Assembly (NCBI RefSeq): GCF_004337985.1
Contig: NC_043740.1
Location: forward strand, 5,167,233 to 5,231,232
From: Pyricularia pennisetigena
Taxonomy: Eukaryota > Ascomycota > Sordariomycetes > Magnaporthales > Pyriculariaceae
Direction of reading: 5' to 3'
DNA length: 64,000 nucleotides
This document shows, in pieces, positions 1 to 11,273 of the stretch (the stretch's first letter is position 1; each line of letters begins with the position of its first letter). Under the pieces are notes generated by a model. It searched no databases, was not told the DNA's origin, and was given only the letters and a program-made list of their open reading frames with translations. Position numbers and translations under genes: made by a program.

Positions 1-302
1 TAATCTTATTTGGTTACGAAACGATAAATATTTTAATATAATATATTAATATAATAGGTTAATCTTTCCTTTTATTGGATTGCAACAATCATTATAATCC
101 ATGCATTAATATATTTTATTATTTATTATATTGTAATAATTATTACAATTTTTCGCGGTAATACCAATTAATTATCGCTGTAATGTAACAACTATTACAG
201 TCTTGTTTCTACCTTTTTATATATTTTATAATAACGGGCAAAATTTTAATTATTAATTAATTTATTTTTAATCGCCGACGTATTCGGGTTTTCAACGTAT
301 CT
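1..302. other. AT-rich RIP-mutated spacer
   Basis: This stretch has no convincing coding frame. It is extremely AT-rich and full of TpA steps. It holds a perfect 20-bp palindrome at 130-149, described separately, and related TAAT/ATTA dyads around 180-200. It looks like an intergenic or inter-ORF spacer of a decayed element that extends left of the window. Confidence 0.5.
130..149. repeat. Perfect 20-bp palindrome
   Basis: The sequence ATTGTAATAATTATTACAAT equals its own reverse complement. Similar dyads with a TAACAATTGTTA core recur at 2297-2310, 3628-3639 and 3697-3714, always in AT-rich spacers between decayed frames. They could be operator-like sites, hairpins or terminators of an old element, or chance products of AT enrichment. 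Confidence 0.6.
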
Positions 303-860
303 TCAATTGGGTAACCCCGGTAAATAAATTAAAAGTAATAAAATACCCGTTTGGTAAAAGATTTTGGCTTCCGTACCGGATATATTTAACGATAGGGGTA
401 CCAAACCCATTTTCGATAATTTGGTAAATCGGCGTCGCTTACCCCTTATCCCCCCTTTTATCCGCCAAAACGATATTAATTTCCCCGGGTTAAAAATATT
501 CGCAAATATATTTAAACCGGTTATAATTCTTATAATTTTCGCCACAATGTCAATTTATTTACGGATAATAATTACCGGATTTAATTTTGATAACGGCGAT
601 TTAAAATTTAAAACGGTTAACCCTGGTCCACATATATATGGCGGTTATTATATCGACGATTAATTTCGGGTTTGCTACCATTTTTTTTATTCTATTTTTC
701 GCCGGTAGGGAAAAGTCGTTATTGGAAATAAAAATTTTTTTAGCAATTTTGGTGGAAACTGCCGTAGTCTTTTTAAATTTAATATTAAATAATCCTCCAC
801 CCTATTTACTATCGCCGATAACGTTATCGCCTTAAATAATTTGCATTTAATACAATTTTA
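303..860 (-). pseudogene. Decayed unrecognised coding frame (minus)
   Basis: On the minus strand, adjoining frames can be read through most of this stretch with stops almost all of TAA/TAG type, as expected when Gln codons are mutated by RIP. Readable pieces include PKLIVDIITAIYMWTRVN upstream and an 80-codon open stretch at 545-303. No family is recognised and no start can be fixed. The opposite strand also has open stretches (364-663), so the strand call is weak. Confidence 0.25.
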
Positions 861-1594
861 ACATCGTTTGGTTGCCCGTTCGCGAGTCGACCAAACCATC
901 GACGTCGCCAATTTGTTTGGTTTTAACCGCGCCTGTTACAATAGGATAATAATAATGTTCGTTATCGATACCTAATCCAGTTTTAAACCTATTAAAATCG
1001 GACGGTGAAAAAAAGCGTGCAAATTAAATTTAACTATATTTATTGAATTTGTTAATATTTGAAGGTATTTGTAATAAGTTGTACGACGAAAGGCGGTTTT
1101 ATCGTCCCATTTTTACCAAATTTAAACAAAAGTTACCGAATTTTATCCCAAACCTTTTGGCGACAATTAACAAAACGATTTCCTTAATTTTATACAAACC
1201 CAATCCATTATCGCCGATTGATTTGCTAATATAAACCGCGCAGAAAAGGAAGTTTTCGAGGACGCCCGCGAAAAACTCCTAACGGCTTTTTTGGTATACT
1301 ATACGCAATTTTCCATTTTAATTAAAAATTATCCCTGGACTGGTTATTACTCTAATTCGGACGCAATTTAAACTATTATAAAAAATTTGCGCTTTTTTTA
1401 AAACATTTTACCTATCGACGGTTTAAATACCGATAACAAAATCGGTATAGATACAAAAAAATTTTAGGCAAATGTTTTTGGTTTGATTGGGATATACCTA
1501 ATACTCCTTTTAATCGCTATTAGCTACCCCATTAACTGGTTGGTAAATTATATATATATTATCCTTAATAATTGTAAGTATCGTTATAGTTTTA

Positions 1595-1690
1595 CCCCTA
1601 TTTTTGTAATTATTATCACAATCCTTCCCCTATTTTTGTAACTTTTATTATAATCCCACCCCTATTTTTGTTATTATTGTCATAATTTCT
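1595..1690. repeat. 32-bp tandem repeat, three copies
   Basis: The motif CCCCTATTTTTGT starts at 1595, 1627 and 1659, an exact 32-bp period, each followed by an AT-rich variable part ending in ATAATC/CACAATCC. It lies in the spacer between two decayed frames. It is too short and too degenerate in the linkers to be a CRISPR array. Confidence 0.75.
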
Positions 1691-2296
1691 GTTTTGGCTA
1701 AACTAATTTTTTTTTCGGTTCAGATACCCATACTTTACTAAAATTGGAGCAATTAGATTTTAAAAATTGGTTATTAACTAATAAAATAGCCATAGGAAAA
1801 ACGATTATTTATTTTACAGTAATTTTTATATGGTATATTCGTTATTAATCCGACCTATTTATCCAATATACCGACGGATGTTTTCCCACTTTAATTTTCG
1901 TCCCGGCCAACCTTATTTCGCAAATATTTAAAAAAGCAATAACTAATTTCCTAACCGTCGACGTTAAATGCTATTATAATGTAACTGAAATATATGCTAC
2001 CGATACCCCGCGAACGGCTGCTATTTTTACCCATGCGCAAATTTACAATACCTTAACCAAATTCGCCGCCCGCAAATTTAATCCCAAATCTGCGGGTACG
2101 GTTATTAATATATTTTATTCGATATTCTTCATTCGAAAAATCAAACAATTGAACGAAATCCATAACGCGGAAAAGGTATTCAACCTATAATATATGGATA
2201 AAATTTGGCGATTTTAATCTTTAACAGCGCCCCCCCGACGTCGATAATTTCGACGATAATTCCGATATTGAAAATAATATTTAATAAATGTTTTTC

Positions 2297-2310
2297 ATAA
2301 CAATTGTTAT
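2297..2310. repeat. 14-bp palindrome ATAACAATTGTTAT
   Basis: A perfect dyad in the spacer that follows the frame ending near 2190. It shares its TAACAATTGTTA core with the dyads at 3628-3639 and 3697-3714. Confidence 0.6.
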
Positions 2311-3589
2311 AATTTCGTTATATTAATATATTTTTTTAAATTAAATAATTCTGTTAGGAGCCGTTAATGCAAAAACGGTCGGAAGGCTGATTTTTCCACG
2401 GGCGAAAATGCCAAAAATATCCGGCGTTTGGTTATATATTTATTATTTAGTAATTTTTTAACGTATAATTGGAAACGAAATTTAATATTTCCGTTACCGC
2501 AAGTAAATAATATACCTCGTATTTTGCCTTATTTTTTGCATTAATCGGGGTATAACCATTACCACGCCAATTATTAATAAAATTAAAAACATTATTAGCT
2601 TTAATACCCTGGTTTAGGATAAAATTGCGATTTTTTCGCCCGATTTAAAGGTTTATCCTAAAAAAATATATTTACGGTCGATTATATTTGGGAAAATAAC
2701 GGCTGTTTTGTCGCTTTTAATATCGATAAAAACATCAAAACTCTTTTGCAAAAATTCAGATCGATGGGTTGGAAATAATGGCTATTTTACCCTCGAATTT
2801 TAAATTTTATAATTCCTATTACCATATTAAACGAAAAATCGTTAATAATTTTTAAATATATGGGCCTATTTACGGTACGTAGGGGTACAAATACCGGGCT
2901 TATTCCACCTAACGGTAGAAGTATTTATCCCCGTAAACGCATCTCGTTATATAGCATTATTATTAAAAAGCTCCAATTTGGCCAGCGTTTCGAAAACGTT
3001 ATAACGAATACCGAAAGAATTTTCAAAAATATTATTACCGTATTTGTGGGCGAAAATACCGACAATATTGGTCCCGCTTTATTAGGAACTCCCATTAATA
3101 CGGATAGCGCAGCTCGTAACCGCCAAATTTCGGTTTTTTTAATATAGGTTTTATCCGCCTGCTGCAGTTTTTAGTAATTAATTATTTTTTCTAAAATAAT
3201 AATTTACGCCGAGGACGATACCCGGGATATTAGTTCGGCGGAATTGGGTAAAATGCTGGCGTTAAAAGGAATCGATTTTAAGGCTTAACACCGCAACGTC
3301 CGACAAAGTTTTAAAAAAAACCTATAGGAAAGAAAAACCCGTTTTGGATCGGTAATTATGGACGTTTTAATTTAATATAACGGCGACGGTCCTTTTAACT
3401 GGGTTTACTCGAAAACCTGAATTAATTTTAAAACGCTACCTCCGTCGGGCAGGGTTAAAATAGTCCATTTTATATTAAACGAATCGCTATTTATTACCCG
3501 CGTGGTCGAAATTTGTATAAAAAAAATGGTTAACGCGTCCTGGTTATAACCCAAAACTTTTGGATTTAAACGTAAATTAGTTATATGGT

Positions 3590-3950
3590 AACAGTTATTG
3601 TAGTCCCTTTTTTCCCCACAGCTATTGTAACAATTGTTAGAATTTTAATATTTTTGGATTATAACAAATGTGATAATGGCTATTATTTTTCTATTTTTGT
3701 AACAATTGTTACAATTTTTAATATACCTGCTAACTTATTAATTTTATTGCTCTTATTTTGGAGAAAACCAGCTTCGGTGTGGTTATTATCTGATGAAGGC
3801 TGTCCTAAACCGAACGCGATAAAACCGTTTCCGATTTCACCGATTCCAGCTCCAATTTTAACGTTTATATTTTAAATATTAACATTTCCAGCGTTAGTTT
3901 TAGTTTGCACCCCAATTATTGTATTGGTATTATTATCCCCTTAATATAGA
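3590..3950. repeat. Spacer with two TAACAATTGTTA palindromes
   Basis: TAACAATTGTTA occurs at 3628-3639, and the longer perfect dyad TTGTAACAATTGTTACAA at 3697-3714, about 70 bp apart. The spacer separates a frame-1 block (to 3590) from a frame-2 block (from about 3960), so it may be an intergenic region or an intron. The open frame at 3585-3875 is hydrophobic and low in complexity and is probably not coding. Confidence 0.5.
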
Positions 3951-5169
3951 ACGCTAATACACAATTGCAAATTTATGGTCGTTTAATTCGGTTAAATTAA
4001 AATAAACCTGTTATTTGGCGCATTTTCGAAATACGAGGTATTTCTTTCGATCAAATAAAAAATTATATATTCCGGCAGGTTAATGCCCTTTTTTCTACTA
4101 TTCCGTCCGTCATTGACATATAATAAATATTATTTAAATATATTACGCGTATACGTTTCCCCAAAATTATCCAATTTCCAATTGTTAAACAATTCCTAGC
4201 GTATAAGGTAATGGTAATTATGTTTTCCTGGCCTTTTAACTATTTTGTTTGGATAATAAAACCCCCCCAGCATTTTAATGCTTTTTATTTCAATAGGACG
4301 CGCCGCATGGGCGAATCTTATTTTCGCCTAGTTTTAATGTTCGTGTCAAATATTTTTAAATAGTTTAACGAACAGGATTTGGTCGAAAAAACGTTAGTTT
4401 TTATTTTAACGTTGGGTCCAATTTATAATAATTATTGATACCAGGAGCAAAATGGTGGCCGTAATACGTTTACCAATTATATGAATTATATATATTTACC
4501 TTATTTCGATTTTACCATTATGGATTAGGGGTTTGTGGTTAAATTAATAAAATAAATTAAAAATCACGATAAATTTTACAGCGAAACCGCTACCGCGCGG
4601 GTTATCGGGGCCCCAATAAGGATTTTAATTTCTGGGTTATTAAACGCCGGAAAACCAATAAACCGTTTGAAAAAGGTATTTTTGGTAATAATAACGCCGA
4701 CCCTTTGGCGGTCGTTGTTCCGTTTTTTTTTTATTTATTGATTTTGGCCTTAATTACGATAAATTTATATTCGATTCGTTAAAAAAACCCTGCATACCTA
4801 TTTTAAAAAGAAATAAAAAGGAAGACGATTCGGTCCTCAAATCCTTTACCGCAATTTTAGTTCGGAAAAGGAGGCGTGGCGCTGACAAAACCATTTTTAA
4901 AAAAATATTTAACGCTGCCAAACGTTTTCGTTTTTTTTAATCGGTTTGGGTTTTTTTATTTTGCTTTTTTTGGGGTTAAGTGCTAGGAAATCGGGAGGTT
5001 TGTATATATAATATTATAATAATTGTTATTATTGGGATCCGGTTTAATAGATTTATTATTCGTATTTAATACGGTATTGTAATAACGGTTATTACCAGGG
5101 TTTTTTTTGCTGGATTTATAATTGGCGGTAAATGGAAAATATGGTTTTTTTGGGTAAAGAAAATTGATA

Positions 5170-8100
5170 GGAAACGGGTTATTTATACGGAAAATTTTGG
5201 AGGAAATTATATTTCGTTTTTTATTTTAAACCAAATTTACGATTGGCTTTTATTTGTTTGTATTTACTGGTTTTGCGGACGCTGTCTTGCCTCCGTTATT
5301 CGCGGGTAAAACTACCGTTATTCGTTTTTTAATTTTTTTTATAATGGAACAATTTTCGCCTTTACCCGTTTTGGTTTGCGTAAATTGTTTTTTTTTTATT
5401 TTGAATTTTATATGCCTTTTTCGTCGGATTTTTCGTACATTCCGTCCAGCAAATCTTTTTCGGTATTAATTATACCATTAATATTTAAGCCATTTATCCG
5501 GTTATATCCCGCCTTTAAATTTGCCTCTGTTTTTTTAATTTCCGCCTGAAATAGCACGTTATTGGGGCGTACAGTCTTTTAATAAAATTCCTCCAATTTA
5601 TCGTTTATTAGCTTTTTCAAAACCCAGGCATAATAAATTAGGGCCGTCGAAATCGAAATTGGGTAATATTTCGGTTTTTTCGTTTCCCCAGCCATTTTGG
5701 AATAATAAATACGTATAATGGATTATATCCTGGTTGATTGAGATTATATGGTATTTGCTGTTAATGCGTATACGGGCGATATTTTCCAATATTTTACGCA
5801 CCGTAATTGCGATTGGCCCTATCGTTACACAATTTAGGAATATTTTTCGCAAATCGTGCGTGGAATTGCGGGTTGTTTTAATATTGATAGCGAAACCCCT
5901 ATTAATATATTTAATTGTTAAATTTACCGATTTAAATCCATTCCCGGCCGTAGCATATTTTACAAACGCTAATTTTAAAATCCCGGTCCGCAGCGGTTAA
6001 TATATAATTTCTGGCTGTAATAACCAGGTTGTAAATATAATATTTTAAAATTATAATTTTTTTGCTCTATAACCGTAAAAGAATAGTATTAATTGCGGTA
6101 TTATAATTTCCAATACGCCTAATTCTTTTGGTGGAACGCGTTTATTATTATCTATAAAAGGTTAATTATTTGCAAATAGCGGCGTTGCGTGCGGAAGGCG
6201 ATATTAATGTTGGGTTTTATATCCTATTATCGAGTACCCATTAAACCGTTAATATAATTAGCGAATATATTATCGTAACCACGGTTTACCACGGAAATAT
6301 ATATATTATATGGTAAATTTGTAAAAACTTCTCCCAAGGCGTTCTTAAAAATTCAATCCTTGTCCAATAATCCGTTTTGGATTAAAATAGCAATTATAAT
6401 GTATAAAATGCGGGACCGGAATGTATTTTCTAAAAGCCGTAAGGCGTCGTAAAACTTTTATTTATTTTTTCAAAACTGGTTATATTTGCCCAACCCTATT
6501 ATATTTATAAGTATAATGGGGGCGTACTATTATTATAATTGGTTAATAAAATTAAATTCGATATAGAAAGACGTTGGTACGGGTAATATTTATTATTCTT
6601 TATTCAAAGGGTGGGATAATTCGATATAAATTCCTTAAATAATACGGATGTATAACGTTATTTTTCAATCCCCGTAAACGAAGAGCAGGACGGAAAAATA
6701 GTCGAAATGGTCGGGTAATAGGTTTAAAAAACGTTTAAAAAGGATTTCGTAAATTTGGATAATTCCTGCGTATTTCCTTTCGCTTTCGGTAATAGCGGGG
6801 GTTTGGATAAAATAGGAGGTTAATATAATTTATGCGAAAATAAGGTATTGTGGGATTGCTTTAGGCGTATATGGGGGGTTGGGGAATAAAAAATTATAAA
6901 TTTGGTGCATTATATAATATTTGGCGCTTTCGTAATAAATATCCGGATATTGTAAAAAGGCGGGCGTTTGTAACCATTTGTGGCGGAAAGGTACGGTGGC
7001 GTACTATTGGGATTGCGTATATCGTTTAAATCCTGGCTTTGATATAAGGAAATATAATATTAAATTTTGCATTCGGTTACGTTTTCATATCCAAAATCCT
7101 ATATTTTGTCCAAAAAATTAAAATCATTATGTACGAAAAATAATATTAGGTTACGAATAATCCTTTTTAAATCTGTTCATATATATATAGAAAATTATTA
7201 TTACTGTTCGCGGTAAAAGTTAAATATAAATATAAATATTACCAATAACGTATTCGGGTAACGGCGATAAATTATTGGGTTTACCGTTTGATAATTTTAT
7301 AAAATAAATATATTCCAAACCCGGATAATTTGTTTACAATACGACGTGGAATTTTATTATTTATAAAATATATTACGAATACGCGTAGCAAATAATTGTT
7401 TTTTGGGGGGAATATTTGTGGGTTACAATCGCTAATATTGATATAACGCGTTGGTTTTCTAACGTTGGGGGTTTAATGGTTTTTAAAAAAATATTTGGTT
7501 CTAGGTATATTACGTTCGAAATTTGTAACGATAAATAAAACGGGCGGTAGCCCCGGGAATGCAATAATAGTAAAAATATAAATTGGTATAATATTGGCGA
7601 TTTGGACGGGATTTTGTGGGTGGACGTATCGAATATTTGTTTAAACCAATCTATAATGTTTACGTTTTTGGCGGAACAATTTTTTATTCCCGAAAATTGG
7701 AAATTTGTAAATTTGAACCGGTTAAAAAAGCGTAAATATCATATGAATTGTTACAATTCCCTGCGCAAAAGGTCTGCCTCAATGGGCGTAGGAAATTTAT
7801 TATTAAAACGGTATTCGACCCCATCAACGCGTAAACGTTTTCGGATTTAAAGATTTCGTAATATTGTTTTAAAAAAGAAATATTCGCGACGGGGTAGGTC
7901 GGGTAATTTCGTAAAAATTTGCCGTTATTACCTGAACGTGGATAAATTGCGTAAAATTGGTACGTCGGTAACGGTTACGCCAAAATTTGGTAATATCGTA
8001 AATAAATTTGGTTTCGGGGGTTATTTCCGTTTCGGATTCGGATTCCTTCAGTAATTGCTTTTAATTAATTAAAAACAGTTTAAATTCCCATTTATTTTCA

Positions 8101-8313
8101 AATATAGGATTGGGCGATAATAATTGGGATAACGATAAAAATAAAAATAATTGCGATATTAATGGAAGTAATAGGGTTAAATTGGACGTAAAGCATTGGG
8201 TTCCAGGTTACGCGGATGGGAATATTTTTTCGGGTATATTTATTAATATTATTGGAAATGTGTTTTCCATTATTGGATTCGGGTTTTATTTGGTTTAATA
8301 ATATATTGAACAA
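5170..8313 (-). pseudogene. DUF6589-like fungal protein, RIP-decayed
   Basis: On the minus strand a large protein can be followed from about 8313 to 5170 across frame breaks and TAA/TAG stops. The N-terminal part includes GVEYRFNNKFPTPIEADLLR (7.8 kb), the middle HFDYFSVLLFVYGDQKIT-like and LPVPTSFYIEFNFIN (6.7-6.5 kb), then AGNGFKSVNLTIKYINRGF and RKIFLNCVTIGPIAITVRKI (5.95-5.78 kb), and a basic tail near 5.4 kb. The order 'VYGD...LPVPxxFH-like...' followed by 'GKxGxFxxxDLxxEYLNR'-like and a heart of alternating helices recalls the DUF6589 family, common in expanded copies in fungi and thought to be element-associated; its function is unknown. This is recognition by memory, without a profile search. 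The gene is clearly dead. It could alternatively belong to another fungal transposon-associated family. Confidence 0.45.
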
Positions 8314-8387
8314 AAATTAATAGGCGTAAATATACAGTATAATAATAAGTTTTTTTTATTTGTTTATGTATCGGGCGGAATAGTGGT

Positions 8388-8582
8388 TGGCGATATCGCA
8401 GTATTGGGTGTTTTGTTGGTGGTACCGCCATAAACGGCGAAATGCGATAAAATATTTTCAAATTAAAACGAGCGCGATTTTTTCGGCCAATGTAATTGGT
8501 CGAAAAACTATATGGTTAAAAGGTATATGGAGCGCTCGGTCCCTACTGCGAAGCAGGGGGGTTTATTTTAAGCATTGAAATT
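8388..8582 (+). mobile_element. MULE-N 3' end fragment
   Basis: The segment matches the last ~195 bp of the full MULE-N copies (compare 63650-63872): the GATATCGCA run, the GGTGGTACCGCCATAAACGG hairpin, the GCGCGATTTTTTCGGCCAATGTAATTGGTCG block and a mutated end TAAGCATTGAAATTA (intact: TGAGCACTGAGACTA). The rest of the element is missing and the left flank is the DUF6589-like region, so it is a truncated relic. Confidence 0.75.
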
Positions 8583-8749
8583 ATATCGATTTAACGATTT
8601 AACGAATTGATTATACAATAATAATATATTATTTTTATTACCCGGTAATAAACGGTTATTTGCCATTTAAACGTTCCATTAATTTTATACGTGATCCATT
8701 TTTCCCCGCGTTCGAAATTAATTTTATTTTATTTCCTAACCTTTTTACA
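8583..8749 (+). repeat. CopC LTR fragment (3' part)
   Basis: About 167 bp match the end of the 645-bp CopC LTR (35778-35944): TATCGATTTAACGATTTAACG, the TTTTTATTACCCGGTAATA run, GTGATCCATTTTTCCCCGCG, and the terminal CTTTTTACA against CCTCCTCACA. It is more RIP-mutated than the other CopC LTRs. It abuts the MULE-N fragment on the left and CopB LTR sequence on the right, which suggests a truncated solo LTR that had entered the CopB LTR. Confidence 0.7.
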
Positions 8750-9057
8750 GAAGTGGGGTTATCGGGGTTATCGGATTTTCCGCTGTATTTTATGTATTGC
8801 AGGAGTTGCGATTTTAAAGTGTTAGCGAGTGGGGTTTACTATATACCGGGTTTAACACCCACCCTGCACCTGGGAATTAGCTACCCTACATCGGGTTAAA
8901 ATTTCAACTAAATTAGCAAATTAGTGCGAATAAAAAGATGGTTTAAATGGAAATAAGGGAATTTTTTTCAAAACCTATATAAAATAATTTTTCGGAAAAT
9001 CGTGTGTGGTACCGGAACCCTTTGCGGGGTGCGGACCCCCATTTCGATATCGGAGAA

Positions 9058-10862
9058 TAGTTTTAAGGTTTACCCCTAAAGCCCAAAGCTCCACAATTAA
9101 TCCATTTCGTTCGTTTTGCTCCATTTCGTGGTTTAATTGCGGTTTTGAAATATACTTGTGGGTTTATCCAAAAAAACGTTTTGATTTAGGTTTGAGGACA
9201 ATTTGTCGATTTTCGCCGTTTATGGCGGTATTTTTAACTTTTTTTCGACCGATATTCCCTTATTATTCCATAACCACGCAAAATATTAAAAAAAATATCG
9301 TTGAAAATAGCGTTTAATGCCGTTATTAGCAGCGATTTGATTAATTCTTTTATTTGTTATAACGGTCGAATTGGATACCACCGGCCTTTAATCCGTTTAT
9401 AGCGGTACTGTTTTTTCGATTTTTTTTAATATTGTTTTTAATTTTTAACCAAATTTTATACTTTTTGCACGTGCACGGTCGTATATATATATACCTTTAT
9501 AGTAAGCTTTGTTGTATATATCGCATTATATAAGCAGTCAAATAAGCGGATAGGCAAAATATACATTTTGCGTATATATAATTTACAATCGAAACTTGTT
9601 TATTTTTTTACCAATTTTGATGATAATAAAACCGTAGCTCCAGGGATTGGATGACGTACATCAACAGACGTCCCAGTTTAACTCAAGCTATGATACTGGT
9701 TTTGAAAGGTTTTTTATAATAAAAAGCACTAAATATATATTTTATAAATCTTTTTGCTTTATTTAATTAATTTTATATCATTTTTCTTTTGCAGCCAAAC
9801 TTTATACTTTCTCCACCGGGGGGGGGGGGTAGGTACATTTGTATTTCATACAATTTTACAATTTGGTACTTATATCCGATTATATAAAGCGTCAAACATG
9901 CGGATAGGTTAGGTATATTGAATTTTGTATATAATTTACAATCGAAACGCTTTTTTATTTTTACAAATTTTGACATGAATAAAAACAAAATTTCAAGGAG
10001 TGAACTACGTATATGAACAAACGTCAACGTGAAATTCGATTTATAGTATCCGCTCTTTTTACTATTTCATATAAAAAAATGCTAAATTTGTGTTATTTTT
10101 CTATTCTTTGCTGTATTTAATTAAATAAAGTCTATAAAACGAAAGTCAAATAGAATTTATGTAAAGGCTTATAGAGAAATGGATATATTTAAGGTTTTTG
10201 CACTTTCACCAATATTCGCGTAAATGATTTAGTTTTTTAAATAAATTATTAGTTGAGATGAAAATATTAATAAAACTTTTGTTTAAACCGATAGTTGCAT
10301 GCATTTTATGATTTGGATGCTTTAATCTGTAAATAAAATAATTTGAGCTCGAGTTAATATTTTATACCATTTTAGATAATAATAATTGAATATAATGAGA
10401 AATTACAGATTTTACTAAATTTTTAAATATCTATCCAGATAGACCGGCTCAAAGAGCGGAGATATGCCGAGAAGAATCACCAAGCTCCAATTAATTTAAC
10501 GCAGGTAATTCTATATTTTTATGATTTTTATTTCTTTTTCTATTCAAATATTTAATTATATACTATAGTTATTCCATTTTTTGCGATTTTAGTGGGAATA
10601 TATTGTATATACCTGCTATATACGGCTAAATGCGACAAACTATCCTTATATATATGAAATAATTATCAGTAATATTGCAATATTAAATATATTATTAATA
10701 GTACCGCTATAAACGGCGAAATGCGACAAAATGTCCTCAGATTAAAACTAGCACGATTTTTTCGGCCAATGTAATTGGTCGCAAAGCCATGGGGCTGAAA
10801 GGTATATGGAACGTTCGGTCCCCATTGCGAAACAGGGGGGTTTAGTCTAAGCATTGAAACTA
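9058..10862 (+). mobile_element. MULE-N copy 1 (TIR element, 9-bp TSD)
   Basis: The element begins TAGTTTTAAGG, a mutated TAGTCTCAGGG, and ends TAAGCATTGAAACTA, a mutated TGAGCACTGAGACTA. The flanking 9 bp are ATCGGAGAA (9049-9057) and ATTGGAAAA (10863-10871), differing only by C-to-T and G-to-A changes. The flanks are CopB LTR, which is continuous after removal. Length is 1805 bp. No coding frame is credible. A 9-bp duplication with terminal inverted repeats fits Mutator-like elements (fungal Hop is a known case), so it is probably a non-autonomous MULE. This copy is more RIP-mutated than copies 2 and 3. Confidence 0.8.
9430..10135 (+). repeat. Internal ~340-bp direct duplication in MULE-N copy 1
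   Basis: Two diverged tandem units (about 9430-9770 and 9771-10135) share the same order of landmarks: CCAAATTTTATACTTTTTGC / GCCAAACTTTATACTTTCTCC, a TTATATAAGCAGTCAAATAAGCGG-like block, ATAATTTACAATCGAAAC, TTTTTACCAATTTTGA-like, an AACAAACGTCAACG-like block and an AT-rich end with TTGCT(T/G)TATTTAATTAA. The second unit carries a run of about ten to twelve G at 9819-9830. All full copies have this duplication. Confidence 0.7.
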
Positions 10863-11273
10863 ATTGGAAAATATATAAGGGAAATAAGGCAAAGTTTCCC
10901 CCATTAATGAATTTAAATTACCATTCCCAAAATTAGTGAATTAATTTAACGCATTTAAACTTTGTAATTACAGGTTTTTATAGCGCAGTTAGCACCACGC
11001 CGCACCCAGGTTAATACTTAAACCCCTGTTAATAACCCATATTAGTAACAAATTATAAACCCGGAAAGGTTTTAGCTTGCGCACCAAAGTCCATTTTGCA
11101 TCGCTGCAAATCCTGAAATTCAAGCTTTATTTTGGTTATTATCGCATTTTTACAGCATGTATATTGACGAAGATATTGCTGTTTTTGTGCGAAATTGTTG
11201 GTTTTTGGCGCTAATCTAGCATTTTACCCCCTGTATTTACAATGGGGATCGCTAAAAATTAACGTTCGACTTA

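Larger units (their letters stand above)
1019..4960 (+). pseudogene. Decayed unrecognised multi-block coding region
   Basis: Plus-strand blocks read like real protein once TAA/TAG are taken as former Gln codons: about 1240-1550 (AFLVYYTQFSILIKNYPWTG), 1735-2190, 2640-3147 (including GLIPPNGRSIYPRKRISLYS), 3208-3590 (including DISSAELGKMLALKGIDF) and 3960-4735. Blocks at 1.7-3.6 kb share one frame. The frame changes after a spacer at about 3600-3950, so this is either several genes or one gene with introns or indels. I recognise no domain. The blocks are separated by spacers with palindromes and a 32-bp tandem repeat. It is most likely the relic of a large mobile element, perhaps related to the minus-strand DUF6589-like gene next to it, but that link is only inferred. 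Confidence 0.35.
8750..11050 (+). repeat. CopB 5' LTR, split by MULE-N copy 1
   Basis: The two parts 8750-9057 and 10872-11050 join to match the CopB LTRs at 53162-53718, 60352-60903 and 46166-46717. Shared blocks include CCCACCCTGCACCTGGG-like, GGTACCGGAACCC...GGGGTGCGGACCCCC and the end CCCATATTAGTAACA. The LTR ends in TAACA, followed by the leader AATTATAAACCCGG shared by all copies. Confidence 0.8.

Noticed and set aside
1595..1690. Possible CRISPR array
   Set aside because: Only three units, 13-bp conserved part, AT-rich linkers, eukaryotic context without any Cas gene.
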